Source: Mxb001 sp046046455
Lineage (GTDB): Bacteria > Actinomycetota > Actinomycetes > S36-B12
DNA length: 35,205 bases
Assembly: GCA_046046455.1 (NCBI GenBank)
Contig: JBJOJS010000010.1
Coordinates: 1 to 35,205, forward strand
Direction of reading: 5' to 3'
Shown: positions 7,114 through 19,200 of the stretch, in pieces
Layout of the letters: each line of letters opens with the position of its first letter
How positions within the stretch are numbered: position 1 is the first letter of the stretch
Position numbers and translations under genes: made by a program
The notes under the pieces: generated by a model
Database searches by the model: none
Seen by the model: only the letters and a program-made list of their open reading frames with translations
What the model was told of the DNA's origin: nothing

Positions 7114-7187
7114 GCCTCCGTAGTCCAATGGGCAGAGACACCCGGCTTAAACCCGGTCCAGTGAGGGTTCGATCCCCTCCGGAGGCA
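7114..7187 (+). tRNA. tRNA-Leu (anticodon UAA), short variable loop
   Basis: A 74-base cloverleaf: acceptor GCCTCCG (7114-7120) pairs with CGGAGGC (7180-7186), with discriminator A7187. The D arm is 7123-7139 with a GG in its loop. The anticodon stem is 7141-7145 with 7153-7157 (outermost pair C-T is a mismatch), and the loop CTTAAAC gives anticodon TAA at 7148-7150. The variable loop is 7158-7162 (five bases), and the T arm is GAGGG - TTCGATC - CCCTC. CCA is not encoded. By anticodon it reads UUA leucine codons. A bacterial tRNA-Leu normally has a long variable arm, so the class I shape is notable; identity by anticodon is therefore less than certain. Confidence 0.88.
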
Positions 7188-7192
7188 CGTCG

Positions 7193-7210
7193 GGCCCTGT
7201 CAACCGGGCC
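7193..7210. terminator. Possible short hairpin between tRNA and giant gene
   Basis: GGCCC (7193-7197) and GGGCC (7206-7210) can pair around an eight-base loop just beyond the tRNA and 34 bases from the 3' end of the giant gene. No T run follows on either strand. It is a weak candidate for termination of either transcript. The remaining 7211-7243 shows nothing else. Confidence 0.2.
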
Positions 7211-7243
7211 GATAGGCAACGTCGGAGCAGAGGACGGAGGAAC

Positions 7244-10200
7244 TCAGTCCTTGCGCCAGCGGACGGTGTCGGACCGCGTGTCCTGCCAGGCGATGTAGAC
7301 AGCGAGGGCCTTGCCCTGCTTGATCTTGCGCGACCAGGTGAAGGTGCCATCGCCCTTGACCTTGATCACTCCCGTGCCGCGGACGAACTCCTTGCCCGAC
7401 TGGTAGCGCAGGTAGGGAGTGAGCAGCGTTCCTGCGGGCAGGCCGCCGGTGTCGCCGCGCAGCGACACCCTGTCCAGGCACCGCGTCGGAGCGGGCACGG
7501 GCGGATCGATGCTGCCGCGCGGCGCGACACGCGTGCAGCCCGCGGGAACGCGCGGACCCCTATCGACGCTGATCCACGGCCGCACCGTCAGGCCGACGGT
7601 GAACGCGCGCGTCTGGCCGTCGGGAGCCACGCCCACGACTTGAAGGACCTGATCACCCACGGGGACCGACTCCGGCAGGGCAGCCCGGCCTGCGAAGGTG
7701 CCGTCAGCCGCGACCGCGAACGTGCCGAGCTTCTTAGTCTTCGCCGCGGCCGAGACAACGTCGCGCCACCAGGTGCGTGACATAGCCGGTCGCACCGGCG
7801 GGTTCAGGTAGACGACCGCGCGCGTACCCGGGGCGAATCCGGTGCCTGTGGTGCGCACATCGCGCTCGGCATCGACGATGAGCGTCCCGCGGGGGCCCAG
7901 GTCGATGGGATTGCCCTTGGGGTCGAGCCCCTGCACGCGCATGGTCCAGCCGGTGCCGGCAGCCACGAGGCCCGTGCCGGCCGGGTTGGGTCCAACGCTC
8001 GCGTTCGGGTCCGGTACGCCGTCGACGAACACCACTGAGCCACCCGGAGGCAGCGGCGTCGGCAGCGGTTCAGGCCGCGGCGCCGGAGGCGTCGGGGTCG
8101 GCGTTGGAGTAGGCGTCGGCGTCGGCGTCGGGGACGTTGTCGGCGAACCCGTGGGCGAACCCGTGGGAGACCCGGTGGGCGAACCCGTCGGTGACGCCGT
8201 CGGAGAGCCGGTCGGTGATGCCGTGGGAGACGTGGTCGGCTGCGTAGGGCTGGGAGACGGGGAAGCAGACTCGCGCGTGACCGTGACGGTGTAGGAGCGA
8301 GTGGTGGTGCCGTCCGGCGCCGTCACGACGACGTTGATGGTGTTGGTACCGAGCTGCAGCGCGATCGCACCCGACGCACTGCCGGAGGTGACAGCGACCC
8401 CGTTCACGGTGACGGTCGCGTTCGCCACCGTCACCGTCGGCGTCACCGTGAGGCTCGACGTCGCGTTCGACACCGTGGCGGTGTAGGAGGTCGTCCCGGA
8501 GGCGAACGCGGGGTTCAGCGTGCCGGCCGACAGCGCTAGGGCCGACAGCGACGCGTCGCTGCTGGGGATGGAGTAGGTCGCCGTGGCGGCAGGGCTGAGG
8601 CCCATGCGATTGCTCGCCCGCACCGAGAAGGTGTACGTCGATCCCGGTGCGAGGCCGGTCGCGATGCACCAGCGATTGGTCCCGGAGGGCGTGCAGGTGC
8701 CCGTCGGCGAGACCGTCACGACGTACGGCGTGGTCGCATCCAGGCTCGCGCCCCCGTCGGAGGCCGGTGCGGCCCACGAGAACTGCGCCGACGTCGCCGA
8801 CAGCGGCAGGACCGTCGGCGAGAGAGGCGCCGAGGGCACGGTGGCCGCGAACTGGCTCACCTCCGCGACGCCGAAGGTGCTGTCGGACATGTAGGTCACG
8901 ATCTTGATGTCGTACGACGTGCCGTTCGACAGGCCGGTGAAGGTCCAGTTGTCGTCAGACAGCGTCGACAGAGTCTGATCCGGCGTTTGCGGATACGCGC
9001 CGCTGCCGGCGGGCTTGATGAAGATCTCGTAGCGGGAGAACGTCGTGCTTCCCGGCACTGTGGGCGGGGTCCAGCGCGCGGTCACCGAGCCGTCCCCGGG
9101 CTGAGCGGTGACCGCGGTCGCCGCCAGCGTCGACACCGACGGCGTCACCGGCGGCGACGGCACTGTCGAGCCTCCCGGACCCACAGAGTTCTTCGCCTTG
9201 AGGGTGAAGGTGTACGGCACGCCATCGGTGAGGCCCGTGACCGTGCAGGCCAGCGGGGATCCCACCACGGGGCAGTTGCTGTTCGTCACCACGTTGCCCG
9301 TGTCGTCCGTGGCCACGAGGATGTAGTCGGAAATCGTGGCTCCGCCGGTGAACGCCGGGGCGGTGTAGGACACGGTCGCGGCACCCCCGCTGCCCGAAAC
9401 CGAGGTGATCACCGGCGTGCCCGGCACGACGGCGTTCACCGTGAAGGTCTGGCTGTCATCCGTCGCCGCGGCGTAGTCGGCGTTGCCGGGCTGGGCAGCT
9501 CGGATCTGGCACGTGCCGACAGCCAGGACCGTCAGCACGCCGCTGGAGTCGACGGTGCAGGCACCGTTGGTGGTGCCCGGTCCGGCCGAGTAGCCGATGG
9601 CCAGGCCGCTCGTCGCGCTCGCGGACAGCGCGATGCTCGGCGAGCCGAAGTCGACGTTGCCCGGCGACGGGAAGGAGATGGACTGCGGGGTGCCCACGAG
9701 GGTGAAGGGCTGCGACGTCACCGGTGCCAGCGAGGCGACCCGCACCCCCACCCGAGCGGCTATCTGGACCACCATCTGCGCCTGCGGCGGCGAGGCCTGG
9801 AAGGCCATGCTCACCGTGCCCGAGGGGGCCGTGATCGCCAGGCCCGTGAAGGTCGCGGTGCCCGAGTCGTCCGTAATCGCCGTGGCGTTGTCCACCGTGC
9901 CGGAGCCCGTGGCAAGGCTCGCGCTGACCACGACGCCGGCGCTCTCGACCTCATTGCCGGATGCGTCGACCAGCTGTAGCACCGGCTGCGTGCCCAGCGG
10001 CGCGCCGCGCACCGCGTTGCCGGGTTGGACATCGATCGAAAGCCCCGACGGACTGCCGGGCTCCACGGTGAGGGCGAGCGGGGCACTATCCGTGAGAGAT
10101 GCCGACGTGGCGGTGATGCTCACCGGGCCCGCGTCGTCGCCGGTGACGGTGATCGAGGCGACGCCGCTGGATGCCGCCTGGCTGCCCAGCCCGGTCACCG

Positions 10201-13200
10201 TGCCAGTGCCCGCGGACTTGGCGAAGACGACGGAGTTCGACGCCGTCGTCACCGTGTTGCCCCGCGCATCGACCACCCTCGCGGTCAAGGTCTTGGTCGA
10301 CCCGGACGCCAGGATCGATCCCTGGGTGGTGAGCGACACGGCAGAGGGCGCGGAGGCAGCCACAGCGAAGGTCTGCGTATTGCTGTTGAGCGATCCCCCG
10401 AGCGTCGCCTGGAGCACGACGGATCCGGACAGCACGCCGGTCACCGTCATCGACGCGACACCGGCGACGGCATTGGCGGTCCCGCCGCCGGCGAAGGTGA
10501 CCGTGCCCGCACCGGCATTGAGCTGGGAGAAGGACACCGCGTTGGTCGCGGCCGTGAGCGTGTTGCCGTTGGCGTCCAGCAGGGTCGCGGTGAACGTGCG
10601 CGTGTCATCGGAGGTCAGGTCGGCGACTGAGCCCGCGAGCGAGATGCTCGCCGCCGCTCCCGCCACGATCGACAGGGTCCGGGAGTTGCTCGTGATCGGT
10701 CCGGCGATCGACGCCTGGAGCGTGACCGGTCCCGCCAGCAACCCGGTCACCGTCATCGAGGCGACGCCCGCCACGGGGGTGGCCGTGCCCAAGCTGGCGA
10801 AGGTCACCGATCCCGACCCGCCGACTTGGCTGAACGTCACCGGGGCCGTTGAACCGGTCACAGTGTTGCCCTGGGCGTCCTTGAGCGTCGCGGTGAAGGT
10901 CCGCGTGCCGTCGGAAGCGAGGTCGGCCGTGTCGTCGCTGAGCACGATCGAGGCGACTGCCCCGGGGACGACCGTGAACGCCGCTGTGCCGCTGGTGCGC
11001 GAGGGCGAGGCGATGGACGCCGCGAGCGTCACCGGGCCGGAGGTGGCGCCCACCACGCTCACCACGCGCACGCCGGAGGCGACCGCGCCCGCCGCCGGCA
11101 GGGTGAGCGATCCGGCGCCCGCGCCTGCGTTGGGCTGGGTGATCGTCACGACCGTGGTGCTGTCGTCGGTGACCGTGTTGCCGGCGCCGTCCTGCAGAGT
11201 GACGGTCGCCGTGCGCGACGCGCCCGAGGAGAGATCGGCCGTCGAGACCGACATCGCAACAGCCGAGACCGAGCCGGGCACGACGGTGAACGCGACCGGG
11301 CCACTGGTGAGCGATGGCGTGGCCGTGCTGGCGATGATGGACACCGAGCCCGCGAGCGCGCCGTCGACGTCGATCGTGGCGATGCCACCGACGGCAGCGA
11401 CCGAACGCAGCCCTGTCACCGTGCCGGTGCCGCTCGCCTGGGCGAAGGTGACGGTAGCCGTGGAGTCGGTGACGAGGTTGCCCCAGTCATCGAGGATGCG
11501 CGCCGTCAAGGTGCGCGTCGCCCCCGCGGCGAGCGAGCCACTCGCACTCGCGGTCAGGGCGATAGACGCGGGGCCGGCATGGCTCACATCGATCGCATCG
11601 GAGAGCGCACTCGCCGGAGTCGCCTGATTGGAGGCGGCACCCACAGACATCGCCCCCATCGAGCTGACCGTGACCAGGTTGGCATCGGCCCGAAGCTGCA
11701 CGCCGGTAGAGGCCTGTCGCAGGTGCAGACCGGTGAACGATGCGATCCCGTCCACCGCCTGGCGCGACAGCGTTCCCTGGAGGGTGTCGTCGGCACTGAC
11801 CGACGACAGGGTGATGATGCTGGTGTCGTCAGCGAGGACCCGGTTGCCCTGTCCGTCGATGACCATGACCTTGGTCGCGAAGGACTCATCGGCATTCAGG
11901 TTGGCCGGCGGCTGCTGGGAGAAGGTGAGGTCCCGCGCGGGGCCGGCCGCCGTCGGGAAGACCGTCGCCGTCGTCGCAGCCAGGCCGGGCGCGGTGAAGG
12001 TGAGCGTGTACGCCGTCCCGACGCGGCCGGTGAAGACCAGCTTGCTGAACGTCGCCACGCCACCCGAGGCGGTCGCGGTCAGGCAGGCGGTGCTCGGGGT
12101 GTCGTCACACGACAGGATCCCGCCGGAGGCGGACACGGTGACCTGGGTGGTCGAGTCGTCGGCGGAGGTGTCGTCGGTCGAGGTCGCCACGACGATGCGC
12201 GGCATCGTGGTCAGGTTGGCCTCCGACGCCCCCGCCACCGGCGCCCGGCCCAGCAAGAGCTTGCTCGGTTGCGCCGCGCGGGTCACGGTCACGGTGTAGG
12301 TGCGGGTCGTGGTGCCGTCGGCCGCGGTCACGACGACGCTCACCGTGTTCGACCCCGTGCTCAGCGTCACCGCACCTGATGCGATGCCGCTGGTGACGGG
12401 CACCCCGTTGACGGTGACGGTGGCCGAGTCGTCGGCGACCGTCGGGGTGACGGTGATCGAGGTGGTGAGGTAGCCGACCGAGGCGGTGTAGGCGAGGGTG
12501 TCGTCAGCGAACGCCGGCGACGGGGTCCCGGCCGACAGAGCCAGGCCCGACAGCTTCGCGTTGTTGCTCGGCACCGTGTAGGTCACCGCCGGGGTCGATG
12601 CCAGGCTGAGGCCGATGCGGTTCTGCGCCTTGACGGTGAAGGAGTACGTCGCCCCGTTGGTCAGGCCCGTCGCGACGCAGGAGCGGTTCGCGATCGTCCC
12701 GCAGGTGACTGAGGCTGCGCCGGGGGTGCTGCTGGTGATCGTCACCACATACGGGGTGGTGTCGTCCAGGGCCGCCCCGCCGTCGGAGGCCGGCGCGTTC
12801 CAGGAGAACGTCGCCGCGGTGGCTGCGCTCCCCCGCGTCACGGCCGGATTCAGCGGCGGGGTGGGCACTGTCGCAGCGGACTCGCGCACCTCGGTGAAGC
12901 CGGAGGTGTTGTCGGTCATGATCGCGACGATCTTGACGTCGTAGGAGTAGCCGTTATTCAGGCCCGTGAAGAGGTAGCTCAGGGTGTTGATGTTGGTGAT
13001 CGTCGTCGTCGGTGTCCCCGGGTAGGCGGACTCGATGTCGCGCTTGATGAAGAGCTCGTAGCGCGCGAAGGTCTTGCCGGCGGTGTTGGGCTGGGTCCAG
13101 GTCGCGGTGAGGGACTGGTTGCCCGGCACCGCCGTGGCTCCCTGCGGCGCCAGGGCCCGATTGGTCGGCACCACCTGCGCGGACGGCGCCGACGCCGGCC

Positions 13201-16200
13201 CCAGGCCCACGGCATTCGCCGCGGCCACGGTGAGGGTGTAGGTGTCGTCATTGACCAGCCCGGAGACCGTGCAGGTGAACGTGACGGCCGAGCAGTCCGA
13301 CTTCGTCACCGGGTTGCCGCCGGTGACCGGGGTCGCCACCACTGTGTAGGCGGTGTCGTCGATCCCACCCGTGAACGACGGCGCCGTGTACGCGATCGTC
13401 ACCGCCTGGTCGCTGCTCGACACCGACGCCACGCTCGCCCGGCCCGGCACCACCGGCACGATCGCGAACGAGCGCGTCACCGACGCCGCCGCCGCCCACC
13501 GGGAATCCCCGCCCTGAGCCGCCACGACCTCGCACGTGCCCACCGCGAGCACCGTGACCACACCGGTCGCGCTCACCGAGCAAGCAGAGTTCGTCGTCCC
13601 CCCACCGAGGCTGTAGGCCACCGGCAGGCCCGACGCCGCCGTCGCCGACATCTGCTGCTGCGACGAGCCGAAGTCGACCGACGCCGGCGTGGTCCAGGTG
13701 ATCGCCTGGGCCTCCTTCGCCAGGGCGAAGGTCCGCGAGGTCACCGGCGTCAGGCCCGGCGAGGAGAAGACCATCTGGTAGCTGCCGGCATCGCCGATCA
13801 CCTGCGTGGTGGCGAAGGTCGCCGACCCGCCCGAGATCGTCGGCACCACGGCACCGGTGACCGACGCCGATCCGGAGGCCAGGGATGCGGTGATGTTGGT
13901 GCCCGCAGCCGTCACCGGGTTGCCGAAGGAGTCGCGCACCTGCACCACCGGCGCGGGGCTGAACGTCGAGTTGACCGTGTCGTCCGGCACGTCCGTCGTC
14001 AGCGTCAGCGCGCGCGCCGGACCCGTCTGCGCCTTGACCACCTGGGTCGCCGGGGTGAGCGAGCCGGAGGTGTAGGAGATCGTGTAGTCGGTGTTATCGG
14101 CGCCGTTGATGCCCAGTCCGGCGAAACGGGCCACGCCCGCGATCGCCGTGGCCGTGCTGGTGCCCACGAAGGTCGCCGGGCCGGTGATCGCCGCCGTCAC
14201 CACCGAGGTGTCGTCCGTGCGCACATTGCCCTGCGCGTCGGTGACGCGCACCACCGGCTGCGCAGTGAACGCCACCCCCGACGGCGACGGTGAGGTCGCC
14301 GAGGTCGCGAGCACGAGCTTCGACGCCGGCCCCGGGCCGGTCACGCGCAGCGCGCCCGAGCTCGTCGAGATCGCACTCCCACCCGAGCCCGTCGTGAAGG
14401 TCAGCGTGTTGTCCGTGCCGACCAGCCCGGCCAGGGTGAGGTCGGTGAACGTCACCAGGCCGTTGACCGCGGCCACCGACGTCGTCCCGCCCACAGTGCC
14501 CGGAGTGGCCGACACGGTCACCGTGTCGGTCGAGGTCGTGCGGTTGCCGTAGGTGTCGTCCAGGGAGATCACCGGCTGCGTCGCCAGCAGCGCACCCGAC
14601 GCACCCGGCACCGGCGCCGTCACGACCCGCAGCACCGCCACCGGCCCCGGCGTGATGTCGAACGCCGAGGACGCGACCGTCCGGGCTCCGGCGGTGAGGG
14701 TCGACGACGCCGTCATCACCTTGCCGGTGCCGGCCACCCGCATCGACAGCCCGCTGAAGGTCGCGACGCCGGCGGATGCGGTGACCGTGGACGTGCCGAC
14801 CAACGTGCCCGTGCCGGTGGACACCGCAAGGGATACCGCGCGGGAGGAGTCGGCGCCGCTGGTCACGACATTGTTGAAGGCGTCGCGGATCTCCAGCCTC
14901 GGCTGGGCGGCGAACGCCGCGCCCGCCACCGTCGACGCCGACGGCTGCTGCGCGAATACGAGCTGCGACGCCGCTCCGGGCGTGATGGCGAAGGCACTTG
15001 ACGTGGCGGGAGTTAGCGAGCCCGACGTCGCGGTGAGCGTGCGCCCCGAGCCCGCCAGGGTCATCCCCACCCCGCTGAACGTCGCCACACCTCCCACCGC
15101 CGTGGCGGTGGGCGTGCCGGTCAACGTCCCCGAGCTCGCGGCCAGCGACACCGACGCCGTCGACGACGTGACCGTGTTGCCGTACTGGTCCTGCACCGTC
15201 ACCACCGGCTGCTGGGCGAACGCCGTCCCCGCCACCGTCGACGCCGACGGTTGCGTGGTGAAGGCGAGCTGCGCCGCCGGACCCGGGGTGATCGCGAAGG
15301 CACTCGAGGTCGCCGACGTGCGCCCGGTCGCCGTCGCCCGCAGGGTCTTGCCGGTACCGGCCGTGGTGACGTTGAGGCCCGTGAAGGCGGCCGTGCCGCC
15401 ATTGAGCTGCGAGGTCACCGTCCCCGACAGCGTGCCCGTGCCCGACCCGATCGACATCGTCACCGTCGAGGTGTCGTCGGTCGCCGTATTGCCGAACTGG
15501 TCCTCCACGCGCACCACCGGCTGCGCGGCGAAGGCCACGCCAGCCGCCGTCGACGCCGACGGCTGGGCGCTGAACACCAGCTTGCTTCCCGCGGCCGGGG
15601 TCACCGACACCGTGAGTCGATTCCCGCCCGTCCCCGTGCCGACGGTCCCATCGGTCGCCGCGAGGACGTTGGACCCCACCAGGCACAGGCGCAGCGATCC
15701 CGTCGCCACGCCGCTGGTGAAGTTCACCGGGAGCGGGGCGGAGAAGTTGTTGGTGTTCCATGCCGGCACGAAACCTCCGGGCGAGGTGCCCGGCCCCGAG
15801 AAGGTGAGGAACTTGGTGCCTGTGTAGGAGGTCGCGGTGTTGCCGAAGGCATCTCGCGCGGTGATCGTCACCGTCTGGGTCGTCCCGGCCACCTGCGTCG
15901 CGGAGCCGGTGAGCACCAGCTGCGACGCGGCCGCCGGCGTGATCTGGAACGTCGACGACGTCGCCGAGGTCATCGATCCCGACGTCGCCACCAGGGTCAG
16001 GCCCGTGCCGGCGGTGTTGACCCTCAAGCCGGCGAACGTCGCAACACCGTTGACAGCGTTCACCGTCGCCGTGCCCGTCACCGCACCCGTGCCGGACCCG
16101 CCGGCGAGGGTGACCGGGGCGACCGATCCCGTCACGGTGTTGCCGTACTGGTCCTGCACGATGACGGCCGGCTGCTGGGCGAAGGCCACACCCGCCACCG

Positions 16201-19200
16201 TCGACGCCGAGGGCTGCTGACTGAAGGCGAGCTTGGCCGCCGCATCAGCGGTGATCGCGAAGGCCGATGACGTCGCCGCCGCCACGCCCGTCGCGCTCGC
16301 GACCAGCGTGCGCCCCGTGCCCGCGATCGTCGAGCCGACCCCCGTGAACGTCGCGACGCCGTTGACGGCAATGACCGTGGTCGTGCCGACGTTGGCACCC
16401 GCCAAGGACACCGAGAGTGTGGAGTTGAGCACGGTGCGCCCACCGCTGTCCTGCACCGTCACGACCGGCTGCTGCGCGAAGGCCGCCCCCGCGGCGGTCG
16501 AGGCCGATGGCTGCGTGGTGAAGACGAGCCTGCTCGCCGCGCCGTAGGCGTTGACGTCGTTGCTCAGCGCCGTGATGCCCGTGATGGAGGCGCGCAGCAT
16601 TGCCCCGGTCTGCGCTGTGCCCAGGCCGACACCGCTGAACGTCGCGACGCCATTGACCGCGTTCACCGTCAAGCATGCGGTGCCTCCACTCGCGCAGGAG
16701 AGGCTGCCGGTGCCGGCACCGAGCGACAACGTGACACTGGCCGTCGATGAGGTGACCGTGTTGCCGTTGGCGTCGCGAATCGTCACCTGGGGCTGGGCGG
16801 CGAACGCCGCACCTGCCTGCGACCAGACCGACGGCTGGGTGGTGAACGCCAACTGCGACGGCGCACCAGCCGTGATCGTGAAGGGCGACGACGTCGCCGA
16901 GGTCAGGCCGGTCGAGGCGGCGGTCAGCGTGAGGCCCGTGCCAGGAGTGGTCACGTTGAGGCCGCTGAACGTCGCGACGCCGTTGACGGCATTGACCGTG
17001 GTCGTGCCTACCAGCGTGCCGGAGCTGATCGTCAGCGTGACCGCAGCACTGGAGTTCGTGATCGTGTTGCCGTTCGCGTCCTGGATCGCCACCACCGGCT
17101 GCTGCGCGAATGCCACGCCTGCGGCCGTCGACGTCGATGGCTGCGTCGTGAACACCACCTTCGTGGGGGTCGAGGCGTTGATCGTGATCGGAGACGACGT
17201 CGCCGTCGTGAGCCCCGACGACGTGGCCGAGAGCGTGAGCCCGACACCGGGGGCCGTCGCACTGACACCCGCGAACGTCGCCACACCGGCAACCGCTGCC
17301 ACCGTCGTCGTACCCGACAGCGATCCGGAGCTGATGCCCAGCGACACCGACGCAGTGGAGGAGGTCACGGTGTTGCCGAAGGCGTCCTGCACCGTCACCA
17401 CCGGCTGCGTGCTGAAGGCGACACCCGCGAAGGTCGGGGTTGAGGGCTGCGTGGTGAACGCCAACTGCGACGGAGCGCCCGCCGTGATCGCGAAGGTGGA
17501 CGACGTAGCCGAGGTCAATGCCGACGACGAAGCGGTGAGCGACAGACCGGTGCCGACAGTCGTGACATTGACACCACTGAACGTCGCGAGGCCATTGACT
17601 GCGCTCACCACGAGCGTGCCCTGCAGCCCCGGCACACCCGACAGCGTCACCGACGCCGTCGACGACGTCACACGGTTGCCGTAGGAGTCATCGATCGACA
17701 CGGTCGGCTGCGACGCGAACGCCACACCCGCGGCCGACGATGACGAGGGTTGCGTCGTGAAGGCAAGCCTGCTTGCCGTACCCGCAGTGATCGCGAACGA
17801 GCTCGATGTCGCCGACGTCAGGCCCGACGAGGCCGCGGTCAACGCCAGCCCCGTGCCTGCCGTCGTCACGTTCACTCCGGTGAACGTCGCCACGCCGCTC
17901 ACCGCGTTCACCGTCAACGTGCCGCTCAGCCCCGGAACGCCCGAGAGCGTCACTGGCGCCGTCGACGACGTCACAGTGTTACCGAAGGCGTCCTGCAACG
18001 CCACCCTCGGCTGCTGGGCGAACGCCACACCCGCCACCGTCGAGGCCGACGGCTGCGTCGTGAAAGCCAACTGCGACGTAGCGGCCGGCGTGATCGCGAA
18101 TGTTGAGGACGTCGCCGACGTCAAAGCTCCTGACGCCGCCGTCAACGTCAGATTCGTCCCCGCGGTCGTGACATTGACACCAGTAAACGTCGCCACGCCG
18201 CTCACCGCGTTCACCGTCAAAGTGCCGCTCAGCCCTGGAACGCCCGAGAGCGTCACCGACGCCGTCGACGACGTCACGGTGTTGCCGAGGGCGTCCTGCA
18301 CCGTCACCATCGGCTGCTGGGCGAATGCGACACCGGCCGCCGTCGACGTCGACGGCTGCGTGGTGAACGCCAACTGCGACGCAGCGGCCGGCGTGATCGC
18401 GAATGTTGAGGACGTCGCCGACGTCAAAGCTCCTGACGCCGCCGTCAACGTCAGATTCGTCCCCGTGGTCGTGACATTGACACCGGTGAACGTCGCAAGG
18501 CCATTCACCGCGTTCACCACGACCGTGCCCTGAAGTCCCGGCACGCCTGACAGCGTCACCGCTGCCGTCGACGAGGTCACCCGGTTGCCATAGGAGTCAT
18601 CGATCGACACTGTCGGCTGTGAAGCGAAGGCGACACCGGCGACAGTCGATGCCGAAGGCTGCGACACGAACGACAGCCTGGCCGCCGCACCCACCGTCGG
18701 GGTCACCGAAGCCGTGGTCGACAACTGCGTCGTGGGTGCATTCGTCGTCGTAAAGGTCAGCGTGTACGCCGTGCCGATCGTGCCCGTGAGAGTCACATTC
18801 GAGAAGGTCACGACACCCGAACTCGCCGTCCTGGTCAGGCACGACGTGCCCCCTCCTACGCACCCCAGCGTCGCCCCCGAACTGACAGACAAGGTGACCT
18901 GTGTCGCACTGTCGTCAGCTACGAGGGCTCCGCTGTCATCCAGAACGCGAATGACTGGCTGCGTAGCCAAGGGCCCTCCGGAGGGTCCGCCGACAGGCGA
19001 CGTTGATACCTGAAGGGAGGCCACGGGGTAGTAGCGCACGATCACGATTCCCGAGCCGCCAACGCCGGCAGTTCCGGCACCTCCTGCCAAATTTCCGGCA
19101 GCTCCGCCGCCGCCACCGCCACGGCCATTGGTGCCCGCGGCGCCCGATCCGCCCTGGCCACCCCCACCAGCGCCACCACCACCAGACCCGGCCGCGCCTG

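Noticed and set aside
7244..7300. LPXTG sorting signal or C-terminal membrane helix on the giant protein
   Set aside because: The last residues are charged and Trp/Arg/Asp-rich with no LPXTG, no hydrophobic stretch and no positive tail.
13717..18685. Regular direct repeats as a possible CRISPR array or satellite
   Set aside because: The period of about 303 bp keeps the reading frame and encodes Ig-like units. There are no short repeats with unique spacers and no cas genes.
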